A DNA stretch of 43,224 bases. Origin: Bacteroides sp. GTDB taxonomy: Bacteria > Bacteroidota > Bacteroidia > Bacteroidales > Bacteroidaceae. Within the stretch, counting starts at the first letter, position 1, and every line of letters begins with the position of its first letter. The notes below the pieces were generated by a model that saw only the letters and a list, made by a program, of their open reading frames with translations, was not told the DNA's origin and made no database searches. Both the position numbers and the translations under genes were made by a program. Positions 1-8,734 of this stretch are shown here, piece after piece. The stretch spans positions 1 through 43,224 of the forward strand of contig JAJBTC010000085.1 in the NCBI GenBank assembly GCA_020861095.1. The letters run 5' to 3'.

Positions 1-962
1 TGATTATATAGCATATTCCATAAAAATGCGAAATTATATAGATATAATTCATTTTTTAAAGTGATAGCTTTACAGAAATTGGAGCAGATCAATGGATCTT
101 TGAATCGTGTGAGCATTTCTTCTGTAATATATGTCATTCGTCCTGTAGACTGTGTAGGACTTCCACCGGATATTTCAATAATCAGATCGTGAGGATTTAA
201 TAACTTAAAACGGTTCTTTTCTAAAATATATCTTTGAGGTGGATTTAAATTTCCTTTGCCATTTAATCCATTTATATCTGCTCCACGAATACAAGATACT
301 TTTAGAGTATGGTTTCCTTCTGCATTTTCTTTTCCCCAATCTCCGCTTTTGTCAGAAGCTATCCATTCTGTAATTTTTCCAACTTTCCATCCCTCGGGAA
401 TCTCCCGTTTCAGTTCTTCACTATATACCATTTTACCACCGGAAGACTTGTAAGGCTTACCGTTGGCATCCGGGAAGTCGAACTGTACAAACCAATACTC
501 ATAGATTGTCTTTGCCATGGCTTCCAGTTCGGCATTGATACGGTTGTTGTTTTCGATTTTATCATCTAAGGAAGAAAGGACAGAAGCTATATTTTTTTGT
601 ATAGATTGCTCTTTTGGGAAGTGAATAGAAATTTTATTTAGTATTCCTTGAGTTAAAAGTGGTTGACTGGAACCAATTTGTAGAGAATTTAATTTTAATG
701 ATTTCAATAAATAATAATTGAAAAGTGTATTTTGATTTTTAGGTAAGCCAGCTAATGCATTATCTGAAACCCAACACTTTCCTTTTGCTATATGAATACT
801 ACCACAATTAGCTCCTACTCTTCCAATAATAACTATGTTTTCATAATTAAACTGATCGGAAAAGCCAATTATTCCATTTCCTCCATAAATTGGATACTGT
901 CCATCTGACTTTGGAGTAATTTTTCCATTTTTGATATCAATAATTTCTTCTATATTACTCAT
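1..962 (-). CDS. hsdS: Type I restriction-modification specificity subunit HsdS (C-terminus beyond the window)
   Basis: HsdS gives a type I restriction-modification complex its DNA target by means of two target recognition domains (TRDs). I translated this frame by hand: it starts at 962, stays open to base 1 (about 320 codons) and runs off the left edge. Residues 1 to about 110 form TRD1, with the usual motif YPIYGGNGIIGF near the start. Residues about 112-165 are the conserved central coiled-coil spacer, with LDDKIENNNRINAELEAMAK and then YEYWFVQFDFP. TRD2 follows (EGWKVGKI and on). The start codon overlaps the hsdM stop (ATGAGTAA, 955-962), so the two are translationally coupled. The TRDs are much more AT-rich than the spacer and than hsdM, as expected of recognition domains exchanged by recombination. 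The family identity is clear; the target sequence cannot be read. Confidence 0.93.
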   Translation of the reverse strand, partial: MSNIEEIIDIKNGKITPKSDGQYPIYGGNGIIGFSDQFNYENIVIIGRVGANCGSIHIAKGKCWVSDNALAGLPKNQNTLFNYYLLKSLKLNSLQIGSSQPLLTQGILNKISIHFPKEQSIQKNIASVLSSLDDKIENNNRINAELEAMAKTIYEYWFVQFDFPDANGKPYKSSGGKMVYSEELKREIPEGWKVGKITEWIASDKSGDWGKENAEGNHTLKVSCIRGADINGLNGKGNLNPPQRYILEKNRFKLLNPHDLIIEISGGSPTQSTGRMTYITEEMLTRFKDPLICSNFCKAITLKNELYLYNFAFLWNMLYN

Positions 963-2580
963 GCCTCAGCCCCCCCAACTGTTTCTTAATTTCCTCTTCC
1001 AACCGATGCGACTCCGCAAAAAGTCCTTCCAATGTCTGCGTATAGCCTTTCATCTTCTCTGCAAACTCTTCCGCTGTAATCTCCACGTATTCGATCTTTA
1101 CTTCGAAATACTGTCCCGCGCTGAATGAATAATTTTTAGTTGCGATCTCTTCCGCGCTGACCACCACCGAGAAGTCCTCTTCCGCCCGCTTTTCATTCAT
1201 GGCAGAGACAATCCGTTGTTCTTCCGTGTCGGTGAGTATGGTGCGCTGTGTCTTTCCCTCTTTGACGGTCTGCCCCAGTTTGGAGGCATCTACCAATACA
1301 ATTTTGTTGCTGTCTGCCTGTGCATCCAGAAAGAGCACGCTGACGTTGGTGCCTGTGCTGGCGAAGATATTGCTGGGCATGCTTACGACTCCCCGGAGGA
1401 TGTTGCGCCGGATCATGGCTTCGCGGATCTTCTTTTCGATACCGCTTTGTGCCGTGATAAATCCGGTGGGCACCACCACGGCCGCCTTTCCTTTTCGGGG
1501 GTCCATACTGAACATGATGTGCTGGATAAAGAGCAGGTAGATGGCCATCTTGTCCCTGTCTTTGTTGGGTATCTTAGGGATACCCGCAAAGAAACGTTCG
1601 CGGTTGCTGTCTTTGTCCAGCGCATCGCGGTAGTCCGAGAAATCCAGTTTAAAGGGCGGATTGGAGACAATGTGGTCGAAGGTTTCGTTGTGGTAGTACG
1701 AGTTGAGTATGGTGTTGCCCTGGATCACATGGGGGATAGACTGTGACAGGCTGTTGAGGATCAGGTTGAGCCGCAGCATGTGCGAAGACTTCTGGGAGAT
1801 GTCTTCCGAGTAGATGGAGCAGTTCTGCTCTCCGATGGCATGCGCCAGGTTCATCAATAGCGTGCCCGACCCGGCGCTGGGGTCGTAGCACCTGACCCCG
1901 TAGACCTCTTCGCGGGTATTGACTAAGATGGCCGCCATGATGCGGGCTACCGCATGGGGGGTGTAGTACTCGGCATACTTGCCGCCGCTGTCGCTGTTGT
2001 AGTCCTTGATCAGGTATTCGAAGATGGTAGCAAAGAAGTCGTACTTCTCGCCAAACATATGTTCGAAGCTGAATTCCAGCAATTTGGTGATAAGTGCCCG
2101 GCAGAAGGCATCGCGCTGCGAAGGGGCGGAAATAAACTGGCTGAGCTCGTCGAACATCTTGTCTTTCTCTCCGGAGGTCGATTTGATGGAGTAGAGCGCC
2201 GCGTTCTCGGTGGCAATGGCCCGGAGCGTAGGGTCGAAATAGACAGCCGCAAAGTTGTCCGTATGCAGTTTGCCAAACAGGTAGTCGATGGTCTGTTCCG
2301 GCTTCAGCCGGGGCGATTTGTTGCCGATGCGTCCCAGCAGGAATTTCTGTTCCTCTTCGGAGAGATCCTGGAAGGCCTGCTGGAAATCTTCCGCCTCCCG
2401 CAGGGTAGGGTCGGCCCGCCGCGCTTCGAAGCGGAATTTGTCGTTGATATACTTGTATAGAAAGACCTGGGTGATGATCTTGAATTCGTTTCCGTCGTTG
2501 CCCAGGCCATAGTTGGCACATACACTTTTCAGGTTATCTATCAAGGCTTTGGTCTGGGTGATAAATGCAATGTCTGTCAT
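955..2580 (-). CDS. hsdM: Type I restriction-modification DNA methyltransferase subunit HsdM
   Basis: This is the N6-adenine methyltransferase subunit, which with HsdS forms the modification enzyme and with HsdR the full restriction complex. The protein has 541 residues, normal for the family. The N-terminal helical HsdM domain covers about residues 5-150. The SAM-binding motif I is DPSAGSG at residues 233-239, and the catalytic motif IV is NPPF at 307-310, the N6-adenine signature. The start at 2580 overlaps the hsdR stop by four bases (ATGA, 2577-2580), and the 3' end overlaps hsdS. The order hsdR-hsdM-hsdS with overlaps implies one transcript. I see no broken motif, so the enzyme is probably active. 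Confidence 0.97.
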   Translation of the reverse strand: MTDIAFITQTKALIDNLKSVCANYGLGNDGNEFKIITQVFLYKYINDKFRFEARRADPTLREAEDFQQAFQDLSEEEQKFLLGRIGNKSPRLKPEQTIDYLFGKLHTDNFAAVYFDPTLRAIATENAALYSIKSTSGEKDKMFDELSQFISAPSQRDAFCRALITKLLEFSFEHMFGEKYDFFATIFEYLIKDYNSDSGGKYAEYYTPHAVARIMAAILVNTREEVYGVRCYDPSAGSGTLLMNLAHAIGEQNCSIYSEDISQKSSHMLRLNLILNSLSQSIPHVIQGNTILNSYYHNETFDHIVSNPPFKLDFSDYRDALDKDSNRERFFAGIPKIPNKDRDKMAIYLLFIQHIMFSMDPRKGKAAVVVPTGFITAQSGIEKKIREAMIRRNILRGVVSMPSNIFASTGTNVSVLFLDAQADSNKIVLVDASKLGQTVKEGKTQRTILTDTEEQRIVSAMNEKRAEEDFSVVVSAEEIATKNYSFSAGQYFEVKIEYVEITAEEFAEKMKGYTQTLEGLFAESHRLEEEIKKQLGGLRHE

Positions 2581-5500
2581 GCGTTGATTCCTCTGTATTC
2601 GTTGTAATATTCGTTGATGATCAGGGTGTTGATCTGATCAATGGTTTCGTAATTGACGGGCAGGCGGTGGGTATCCCTGAACTGGAAGATGACATGCGGA
2701 AGCAGGTCGTTCCGGAAATACTCCTCGTTCTGCAGGATGTTCCTGTCCCGTTGCAGGCGGTCGTCCGCGATGCGTTTGATACACAACAGCGCCTCGTAGA
2801 TCAGCCGCTCCTTACGGGTGAGGGCGGGCAGCTCTGCCAGGCGTTTGTGTATCCGCACAAACTTCCTGTCCTGTTCGTACCGGGCCAACAGCAGGCTGTT
2901 CTCCCGGTTGAGCCGGCGGATGCGCTCGTAGATATCGCGCAGCAGGCGGATATTCTCCCTCATCTCCTCCTGCGACACCTCTCCGAGGTGGTGGCTGTGG
3001 AAGAGCCGTTCCAGCTCCTCCCGCAGGGAGACAAAGGCCGGGTCTCTGGGGTCTATGTTCTCTACTAAGGCCTCGCGGGTGCGGCGGAGCTGGTCGCGCA
3101 GCGTATCGGCCAGTACCAGCTCGTGTTCGGAGGTCTTGTCGAAGGTGAAGACCACCTCTTCCAGGGCCTCGTTGAGCAGGTGGGTGATGTCGGGCGCGGT
3201 CTGTACCGCTTCCAGCAGGTTGATCGTCTCCAGCCGGGCCTGTGTGGCCAGCAGCAGTTGCTTCATCTTCCGGAAGTCCAGTAGTTCCAGCAGCTCTTCG
3301 TATCCCTGGAAGCGTATCAGGTTGTTCAGTTCTCTGGCGTTGCGCAGGGCTTTGAGTAGGGTGAGCAGTTCCTGCCGGTCGCGCACCTGGCTGATCTGTG
3401 CCGTGAACAGCTCGGCATTCTGTATGTCGTAGCGGAAGAGGGTATCCCTGATCTCTCCGATCTCCCGGCTGATCTCTTCCTGGCTCTTGAAGAGTTGGTT
3501 GTAGGCTTCGGTTTCGTCGCCCAGCTGGCTCTGCAACTCTTTGAAGTAATTGTAGTTGGCCCGGTCGAAAGCGTGGGTGATGTCCGCGAAATCTACCACA
3601 TAGCCATACCGGTACTGCTTGTAGGGTCGGTTGACGCGGGTGAGCGTCTGCAACAGGTTGTGGTCCTGTACCACCCGGGCCAGATAGAGCTTCTTGAGGC
3701 GCCGGGCGTCGAAACCCGTAAGCAACATGTTGTAGACAAAGAGAATGTCTATCTTTCCCGCTTTGAAATCGTCTATCTGCTGTTTGCGGTAGGCCTTGTC
3801 GTTAACATCGTGCAGGATCAGGGCCGCGCGCAGCGGCTTTCTCCGGCTCCGGAAGCGGACGCTGTCTGCCGCCAGTGCCGGATCTTCTTCTTCCTCCTGT
3901 GCGCCGTAGATGGCTTCGAAATGAGCAAAGAGGGTCCTGGCCTGTTCGGAACTGTCGCAGACCACCATGGCGGCCAATGTGTCGTCCTGGTGGTACCGGC
4001 GAAACGCATACAGGTCGTCCAGGATATAGTCGAGCATCGGTCCGGCAAAGCGGGGATGGGCGAAGATCGCCTTCGGAGAGAGGGTGCCCTGCGCCACTTC
4101 TATCTGCGCGATGAGTTCCTGCATCCGGATCTTGTACCGGGTGTCGATGCCTTCCCGGATGAGGCGGCGCGTATAGCCGTCGGCAATGGACATGTTGTAG
4201 TAGTAGGTGTGGATATACTCTCCGAACAGCGCCTTGCTGTCGTAGTCCTTCATCACCTCCCGCAGCAGGGGGGTACCGGTGAGGGCGATGAGGACAGCCT
4301 CTTTGTCGGAGTTGACTAAGTTGGCCAGGTAGTTGCCTCTGGGGTTGTAGCTGCGGTGCGCTTCGTCGAGGAAGTAGATCCGCTGGATGCGGATGTCGTA
4401 GGGGATGTCGGAGCTCGCCACGGAGGTTTCGCTGAACTTCTGTATGTTGACCACCGAGATCTCCGGCTGTCCCAGGTGGTTGTGCAGGGGGCTGACGGTC
4501 TGCATGTCGCTGATGAATCCGGCGCGGGAGTTGACACGTTTGACCAGCAGGCCGCGGTTGCCGAATTCCGTGGCGGCCTGGTCGGCCAGGTCGATGCGGT
4601 CTACGATAAAGTAGAACTTCGGGACGATGTCCTGCTTCTGGTAGTGATCCGTGAGGAAGCGCACGTTGTAATAGGCCAGTGCCGTTTTTCCGCTTCCCTG
4701 GGTGTGCCAGATGATCCCTTTGCGGATGTGCTGGCCCAGCCGCTTCTCTATCGCTTTGGTGGCGAAGAGCTGCGGATAGCGTATGATGTGCTTCTGCACA
4801 GACCGGATGCCGTCTTTCTCCTCTTCTACATAGGCAATGGCATACTTGAGCAGGAAGGCCAGCCGCTCCCGGCTCAACAAGGAGGTGAGGATGCGGTTGG
4901 TAGGGGTGGTGTATTGCTTGTTGACCTGAAATTCATCGGAATATTTGATGCTGATCAGGTTGTTGTCCCGCAGGATCCGGTTCTCGTCTTCCTCACGCAG
5001 CGGAGCCAGCAACCGGGTAAGGTCCAGGTTCTCCTCTTCCCGGAAGTAGTTGAGCTGCACATCGCCCAGGGACGAGGTGGCATAGTAGGCTCCCTGTATG
5101 GGCTCTATGACGCCGTCTTCGTACTCCATGTTGTTGGAGAAGATCATCAGCTGGGTGATGTTGGCAAAGCGTTTGAACCGCGGATTGCGCGAGCGCGTGT
5201 TCATCCGGTCGCGTTCGGCCAGTATGCCCCGCTGGTTGTTGGGCTTCTTGACCTCAATGAAAGCCAGGGGCATGCCGTTGATCAGTACCGTGATGTCGGG
5301 ACGGAAATTCTCTTCGCCGTTTTTGCAGACCAGTTCGGTGGTGACGTGGTAGGTGTTGCGGTCGGGCCGGCTGGCGTCGAAGAGTTGCAACCCCGATCCC
5401 GAGGTGAGCTGTTTGTAGAAGTCTCTGCCCAGGTCGTCGTAGTCCAGCTTGAGCAACACATCGCCCAGCAGGGCTTCGATCTCTTCGGGAGTGGCCTGCG

Positions 5501-5657
5501 GGTTGAGGCGGGCGATGCTCTCTTTGAAGATCTCGGGGAATATATTGGTCTCTTCGTGGCGTTCGCTGTGCCGGCACCGGGGCATATAGGTATAGCCCAG
5601 CCGCACAAGGTGCAACAGGGCGGGTATCTTCACGCGGGAATCTTCGTTGAATATCAT
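2577..5657 (-). CDS. hsdR: Type I restriction endonuclease subunit HsdR
   Basis: HsdR is the ATP-driven translocase and nuclease of the type I system; it cuts DNA lacking the HsdM mark. I start it at 5657 (MIFNEDSRVKIPALLHLVRL), giving 1026 residues, although the frame stays open to 5795. A promoter -7 box at 5733-5740 lies inside that extension, and the family normally begins near this motif. Numbering from 5657, the N-terminal PD-(D/E)xK nuclease has D121 (RPDITVLI) and E135-V-K137 (FIEVKKPN). The helicase part has Walker A HTQGSGKT at 318-325, the DEAH box (FLDEAHRSYNP) at 431-434, motif III TGT at about 460, and a motif VI-like QTLTRVNRPY further on. The C-terminal half is helical, as usual. 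All catalytic motifs are present. Confidence 0.95.
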   Translation of the reverse strand: MIFNEDSRVKIPALLHLVRLGYTYMPRCRHSERHEETNIFPEIFKESIARLNPQATPEEIEALLGDVLLKLDYDDLGRDFYKQLTSGSGLQLFDASRPDRNTYHVTTELVCKNGEENFRPDITVLINGMPLAFIEVKKPNNQRGILAERDRMNTRSRNPRFKRFANITQLMIFSNNMEYEDGVIEPIQGAYYATSSLGDVQLNYFREEENLDLTRLLAPLREEDENRILRDNNLISIKYSDEFQVNKQYTTPTNRILTSLLSRERLAFLLKYAIAYVEEEKDGIRSVQKHIIRYPQLFATKAIEKRLGQHIRKGIIWHTQGSGKTALAYYNVRFLTDHYQKQDIVPKFYFIVDRIDLADQAATEFGNRGLLVKRVNSRAGFISDMQTVSPLHNHLGQPEISVVNIQKFSETSVASSDIPYDIRIQRIYFLDEAHRSYNPRGNYLANLVNSDKEAVLIALTGTPLLREVMKDYDSKALFGEYIHTYYYNMSIADGYTRRLIREGIDTRYKIRMQELIAQIEVAQGTLSPKAIFAHPRFAGPMLDYILDDLYAFRRYHQDDTLAAMVVCDSSEQARTLFAHFEAIYGAQEEEEDPALAADSVRFRSRRKPLRAALILHDVNDKAYRKQQIDDFKAGKIDILFVYNMLLTGFDARRLKKLYLARVVQDHNLLQTLTRVNRPYKQYRYGYVVDFADITHAFDRANYNYFKELQSQLGDETEAYNQLFKSQEEISREIGEIRDTLFRYDIQNAELFTAQISQVRDRQELLTLLKALRNARELNNLIRFQGYEELLELLDFRKMKQLLLATQARLETINLLEAVQTAPDITHLLNEALEEVVFTFDKTSEHELVLADTLRDQLRRTREALVENIDPRDPAFVSLREELERLFHSHHLGEVSQEEMRENIRLLRDIYERIRRLNRENSLLLARYEQDRKFVRIHKRLAELPALTRKERLIYEALLCIKRIADDRLQRDRNILQNEEYFRNDLLPHVIFQFRDTHRLPVNYETIDQINTLIINEYYNEYRGINA

Positions 5658-5732
5658 ATCTTTTTGTCTGATGGTGCGTTTGTGAACTTCGCTTGTGTCC
5701 GGGTGGTGGCAGACCGGTGGGAAGATCGGATC

Positions 5733-5740
5733 CAAAGATA
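5733..5740 (-). promoter_or_regulatory. Probable -7 box of the hsd operon promoter
   Basis: On the minus strand the sequence reads TACTATCTTTGGATCC; TATCTTTG matches the Bacteroidales -7 consensus TAnnTTTG. It lies about 75 bases ahead of the chosen hsdR start (5657) and downstream of the most upstream in-frame ATG (5795), which argues against the longer protein. A clear -33 element was not found. Confidence 0.5.
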
Positions 5741-5800
5741 GTAATTTCCGGGAATTCTCCGAAAAGATAGTTGTCTCTTTTCCGGACAAAACCAAATGGA

Positions 5801-5953
5801 TTTACGATTTACTGATTTACGATGTACGATTGATATTACTTTGTTTTCTTTTGAAAGAGAACCAAAATGATTTACGATTTACTGATTTACGATGTACGAT
5901 TGATATTACTTTGTTTTCTTTTAAAAGAGAACCAGATTGATTTACGATTTACT
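5801..5953. repeat. 70-bp tandem repeat built from the TTTACGAT word
   Basis: Two full 70-bp copies (5801-5870 and 5871-5940) and a short third start (5941-5953) lie between the hsd promoter and the zinc-ribbon gene. Each starts TTTACGATTTACTGATTTAC, goes on GATGTACGATTGATATTAC, and ends in a T-rich and A/G-rich stretch. The first 33 bases are the exact reverse complement, apart from one base, of 6063-6095 and of 6160-6192, so the spacer can fold into long hairpins. The same word recurs at 22441, 22868-22960 and 38179-38353. Confidence 0.85.
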
Positions 5954-6010
5954 CCCTTCGGTTATGACCCCTTATTTGATTATTACCATCAGGGAACGTT
6001 GACGATTTAC
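5954..6010. repeat. Dispersed module with ATGACCCCTTAT and CATCAGGGAACGTTGACGA
   Basis: This stretch of about 55 bases is nearly repeated at 22323-22377 (shared blocks ATGACCCCTTAT, TGAT and CATCAGGGAACGTTGACGA). In both places it sits next to TTTACGAT-type repeats, so it looks like a module of the same repeat family. It has no reading frame of note. Confidence 0.7.
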
Positions 6011-6204
6011 GATTGAGATTATTTATTTTCTTCTGAAAGAGGATAGGATACACATTGTATTTTCAATCGTACATCGTAAATCCGTAAATCGTAAATAGCA
6101 CAGCTTACGATTGGGATTATTTATTTTCTTTTGAAAAAGGATATAATACACGTTGTATTTTCAATCGTACATCGTAAATCTGTAAATCGTAAATAGCACA
6201 GCGC
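6011..6204. repeat. 98-bp tandem repeat in inverted orientation to the 70-bp repeat
   Basis: Two copies (6011-6108 and 6109-6204) each begin GATTG(A/G)GATTATTTATTTTC, contain TCAATCGTACATCGTAAATC, and end with GTAAATAGCACAGC. The last bases, TAGCACAGC, are the left arm of the terminator at 6195-6218, so the duplication took in part of the terminator. Together with 5801-5953 the spacer makes a large imperfect inverted repeat. Confidence 0.85.
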
Positions 6205-6218
6205 GGGAGCGCTGTGCT
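6195..6218 (-). terminator. Hairpin terminator after the zinc-ribbon gene
   Basis: Perfect 10-bp arms AGCACAGCGC (6195-6204) and GCGCTGTGCT (6209-6218) with a GGGA loop begin directly after the stop codon at 6219-6221. On the minus strand the hairpin is followed by a short AT-rich stretch (ATTTACGATTTAC) and not a strong U run. Confidence 0.75.
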
Positions 6219-7319
6219 TCATGTTTTCTGCGCAAAATACCAGACCAGCGCGGCCAGCGCGAGCAATCCGGCCACTACAGCGAAGAAGATCTTGATCTTA
6301 CTGTAGGGGCGGTCGCCCGTAATCTTTCCCGTACAGCCGTTGACATAGAAATGATACAGCTTGTGCCGGTAGTGGTAGGTGGAGGTATATACGGGCAGCA
6401 GGATCAGCTTGAAGCGGATGTTGCTGTATACGGTGTTTTTGGAGAGAATGCGCTGGTGGTTCCCGCCGATGTCACTGCGGATGTCGGAGTCGATCTGAGT
6501 ATCCATGATGTTTTTGGCAATGACGTATCCCTGTTTCAGATCCACCGTGTACTTGTTGGTGGTGAATCCGCGGTAGAAACGCGGATCGGTCTCTATCAGT
6601 TGCCTGGTGTTCCAGTTGCTGATCTTATTGAGTATCTGTGGAGGTATGGTGTGCGAGGCAGGTACTAATATATCGTCGAAGAAGCGCGCCACCCGTCCGT
6701 TGCGGTATGTCCAGCGGGTGCGGGTATGGGTACGCCGGTTCTTTCCGCTGCCGGTAGTCACGGTGTAGGTATCTCCGCGCATTCCCCGGTATTGGGTCTC
6801 CGTCTGCGCGTCGTAGGTCCAGTAGGGGAGGTACACCCCTTGCAGTTCCTGGCTGTAGGCCACCTGGTGTTTGAGTTTGTCCGGGGCGAACCAGAGACTG
6901 CGTATCCAGGTTTTGAGGTGGGTATGTACCTCTTCCTGCGATACGGAAAAGGGTTGCAGGTAGGAAGGGCGGATGAGTCGCTCCTCGTGCATATCATCCT
7001 CTACCAGCGCGATGCCGCAATAGGGACAAGGAGCGGATTTGATCGTCTCTTCGAAGACAGATTCCGCTCCGCACTGCCGGCACTGGAGTACCTTGCTGGG
7101 GCGGGTGATCTGTTCCTGAGCCTGCGCTGCATGGGCCAGGAAGTCGAGTTCCACGATCTCCTGATCCTGCACCACGGTAGCCTCTATCTCGGTGAAAGAC
7201 TCGCAATATTCGCAAAACAGCGTGAGGGTGCCCGGCTTGTAGACTAAGGAGGCACCGCACTGCTTGCAGGCACAGGTCTGCTCTCCGGCCTGTGCGTGGG
7301 GTTCTGACGTGTCCGGCAT
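6219..7319 (-). CDS. Double zinc-ribbon membrane-anchored protein (YdjG-like)
   Basis: A 366-residue protein with two N-terminal zinc ribbons: C18/C21 with C36/C39 (CKQCG...CEYC), and C80/C83 with C98/C101 (CRQCG...CPYCG). The middle is a long soluble domain with a WTYDAQTETQYRG motif (tryptophan- and tyrosine-rich, beta). One C-terminal transmembrane helix (FFAVVAGLLALAALVWYF) anchors it with a very short tail. Its start lies five bases after the stop of the upstream SPFH gene, so they form one operon. In Bacillus subtilis a comparable zinc-ribbon membrane protein (YdjG) and an SPFH-type protein (YdjI) act with PspA in envelope stress; I infer a similar pairing from gene order and domains, not from close sequence match. 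No PspA gene is nearby. The biochemical role is unknown. Confidence 0.85.
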   Translation of the reverse strand: MPDTSEPHAQAGEQTCACKQCGASLVYKPGTLTLFCEYCESFTEIEATVVQDQEIVELDFLAHAAQAQEQITRPSKVLQCRQCGAESVFEETIKSAPCPYCGIALVEDDMHEERLIRPSYLQPFSVSQEEVHTHLKTWIRSLWFAPDKLKHQVAYSQELQGVYLPYWTYDAQTETQYRGMRGDTYTVTTGSGKNRRTHTRTRWTYRNGRVARFFDDILVPASHTIPPQILNKISNWNTRQLIETDPRFYRGFTTNKYTVDLKQGYVIAKNIMDTQIDSDIRSDIGGNHQRILSKNTVYSNIRFKLILLPVYTSTYHYRHKLYHFYVNGCTGKITGDRPYSKIKIFFAVVAGLLALAALVWYFAQKT

Positions 7320-7324
7320 AGCGA

Positions 7325-8449
7325 TCAGGCGTTAGGAAGTGGCGGAGGGGTTTGTGTCCACAGGTCCGAGAGTTCGCCCTGGTTGCCTGCCGGTTCCCAG
7401 GCAGCCATGCCCTGTTTCCAGACCAGGGTCTCCCGGGTGAGTTGCTGTCCGACCGTCAGTTGTTTCAGTTGCTCTTTGCCGAAAGGGCCTGCCTGTTTGC
7501 CCTCCAGGGCTACATAGAAGAGCACCTCCTGCGACAACGGGGGCGGTACCTGCGGAGCAGCAGCGGGCTGCGCGGCCGGGGCGGCTAGTTGTTGCGACGA
7601 TCCGAATCCCTGCATCATCCGCTGGGCCATGGCGATGCCCGCTCCGAGCCCTACGCCTGCACCTGCTGCGCCCGACGGGTTGCCCGCGGCAGTCTCTATG
7701 GCTTTGGCGGCTTTCATCTTCGCCAGTTTGTCGAGGTCGATCTTGTCTAAACGGCTCAGTTCGAAGATCTCCTTCTTTACCTCTTCCGGCATGGAGATAT
7801 TTTCGATCAGGAACTTAGTCACCTCCATGCCGTAGGCAGAGAAGTCGTCGTGTATATAGGTAAAGATAGCGTCGGAGAGTTCGTTGAGGTTGGCCGCGTA
7901 CTTCTCGATCGGCAGGTTGATCTCACCGGTAGCGTCGGAGAAGCGGGTCACGATGATGCTCTTGAGCTGTTCGCTGATGTGGGTGGTGGTGAACGACTGG
8001 TTGGTGCCCACGATCTCCCGGATGAACCGGGGAGCATCTGTCACTTTGAAGGAGTACATCCCGAAGGCGCGTACCTCTACCATGCCAAAGCGGTCGTCGC
8101 TCAGGGTGATGGCGTTTTTGGTGCCCCACTTCTGGTCGATGAAGTTCTTAGTGCTTACAAAGTAGACCTCGGCCTTGAAAGGGCTGTTGAACCCGTATTT
8201 CCATCCCTGCAAGGTAGAAAGGATGGGCAGGTTCTGCGTATTCAGTGTATAGGTACCCGGGGTGAAGGTATCAGCGATCTGTCCTTCGTTGAGGAAGACG
8301 GCGATCTGCCCTTCACGTACCACGAGTTTGGCATTGTTCTTGATCTCGTTGTTGTACCGTTCGAAGCGGTAGACAATGGTGTTCTGGGTGTTGTCTAAGA
8401 ATTCGATAATGTCTATCCATTCTCCTTTTAACTTCCTGAAAAAGCTCAT
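7325..8449 (-). CDS. SPFH-domain protein with C-terminal GYF-like domain (YdjI/virion core-like)
   Basis: A 374-residue soluble protein. Residues about 25-245 are an SPFH/band-7-like domain of the 'virion core protein' type (VVREGQIAVFLNEGQIADTF, then KFLIENISMPEEVKKEIF). A helical stretch (LDKIDLDKLAKMKAAKAIETAAG) and a Gly/Ala/Pro-rich linker (about 255-310) follow. Residues about 312-365 are a GYF_2 domain (YVALEGKQAGPFGKEQL...W). No transmembrane segment is seen, so its membrane link probably comes from the downstream zinc-ribbon partner, five bases away. SPFH proteins form ring-like scaffolds at membranes; GYF domains bind proline-rich peptides. The role in envelope stress is inferred from the YdjG/YdjI resemblance. 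Confidence 0.88.
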   Translation of the reverse strand: MSFFRKLKGEWIDIIEFLDNTQNTIVYRFERYNNEIKNNAKLVVREGQIAVFLNEGQIADTFTPGTYTLNTQNLPILSTLQGWKYGFNSPFKAEVYFVSTKNFIDQKWGTKNAITLSDDRFGMVEVRAFGMYSFKVTDAPRFIREIVGTNQSFTTTHISEQLKSIIVTRFSDATGEINLPIEKYAANLNELSDAIFTYIHDDFSAYGMEVTKFLIENISMPEEVKKEIFELSRLDKIDLDKLAKMKAAKAIETAAGNPSGAAGAGVGLGAGIAMAQRMMQGFGSSQQLAAPAAQPAAAPQVPPPLSQEVLFYVALEGKQAGPFGKEQLKQLTVGQQLTRETLVWKQGMAAWEPAGNQGELSDLWTQTPPPLPNA

Positions 8450-8526
8450 AAGCGTTCTGTTTTTATGTGTTCATACTCTATAATACATCGTTGATCCGGA
8501 GGATGTTCTCTACCGGACAGGCACCG

Positions 8527-8568
8527 CCGGAAGAACGAGGCTCTTCCGGGTTCCGGGTAACAAAAGTA
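8527..8568 (-). promoter_or_regulatory. Promoter -7 box and leader hairpin of the SPFH operon
   Basis: CAAAAGTA at 8561-8568 reads TACTTTTG on the minus strand, matching TAnnTTTG. The roughly 110-base leader then holds a perfect 8-bp hairpin, CCGGAAGA (8527-8534) with TCTTCCGG (8542-8549), loop of 7. The hairpin is within the transcript, not at its end, so it may affect stability or expression. Confidence 0.45.
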
Positions 8569-8610
8569 AATGGTTTTGTTGGAAATCCTGCTTTATAAGG
8601 GAATAAAAAG

Positions 8611-8648
8611 AGTGATAAGTTATAAGTTATAAGTTGTGACTTATCACT
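8611..8648. repeat. Word-repeat hairpin AGTGATAAGT...ACTTATCACT
   Basis: Perfect 10-bp inverted arms (8611-8620 and 8639-8648) enclose 18 bases made of the word AAGTTAT repeated. The same word set builds the larger repeat at 16336-16516 and a fragment near 33030. It lies in the 441-base spacer 8450-8890 between the SPFH gene and the PAP2 gene. Confidence 0.8.
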
Positions 8649-8734
8649 CATTACTTGTAGATAGGTGGCATTCTATACATTTTATTTTTCTTCTTTTGTT
8701 CTTATGTTCTTTTGTCTGAAAAAAGAAGTATGTA

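Noticed and set aside
4356..5741. 461-codon open frame opposite hsdR
   Set aside because: Antisense shadow of a clear HsdR gene; composition is the mirror of hsdR codons and has no family motif.
5658..5795. 46-codon N-terminal extension of hsdR
   Set aside because: A -7 box lies inside it, and the family begins near the chosen Met.
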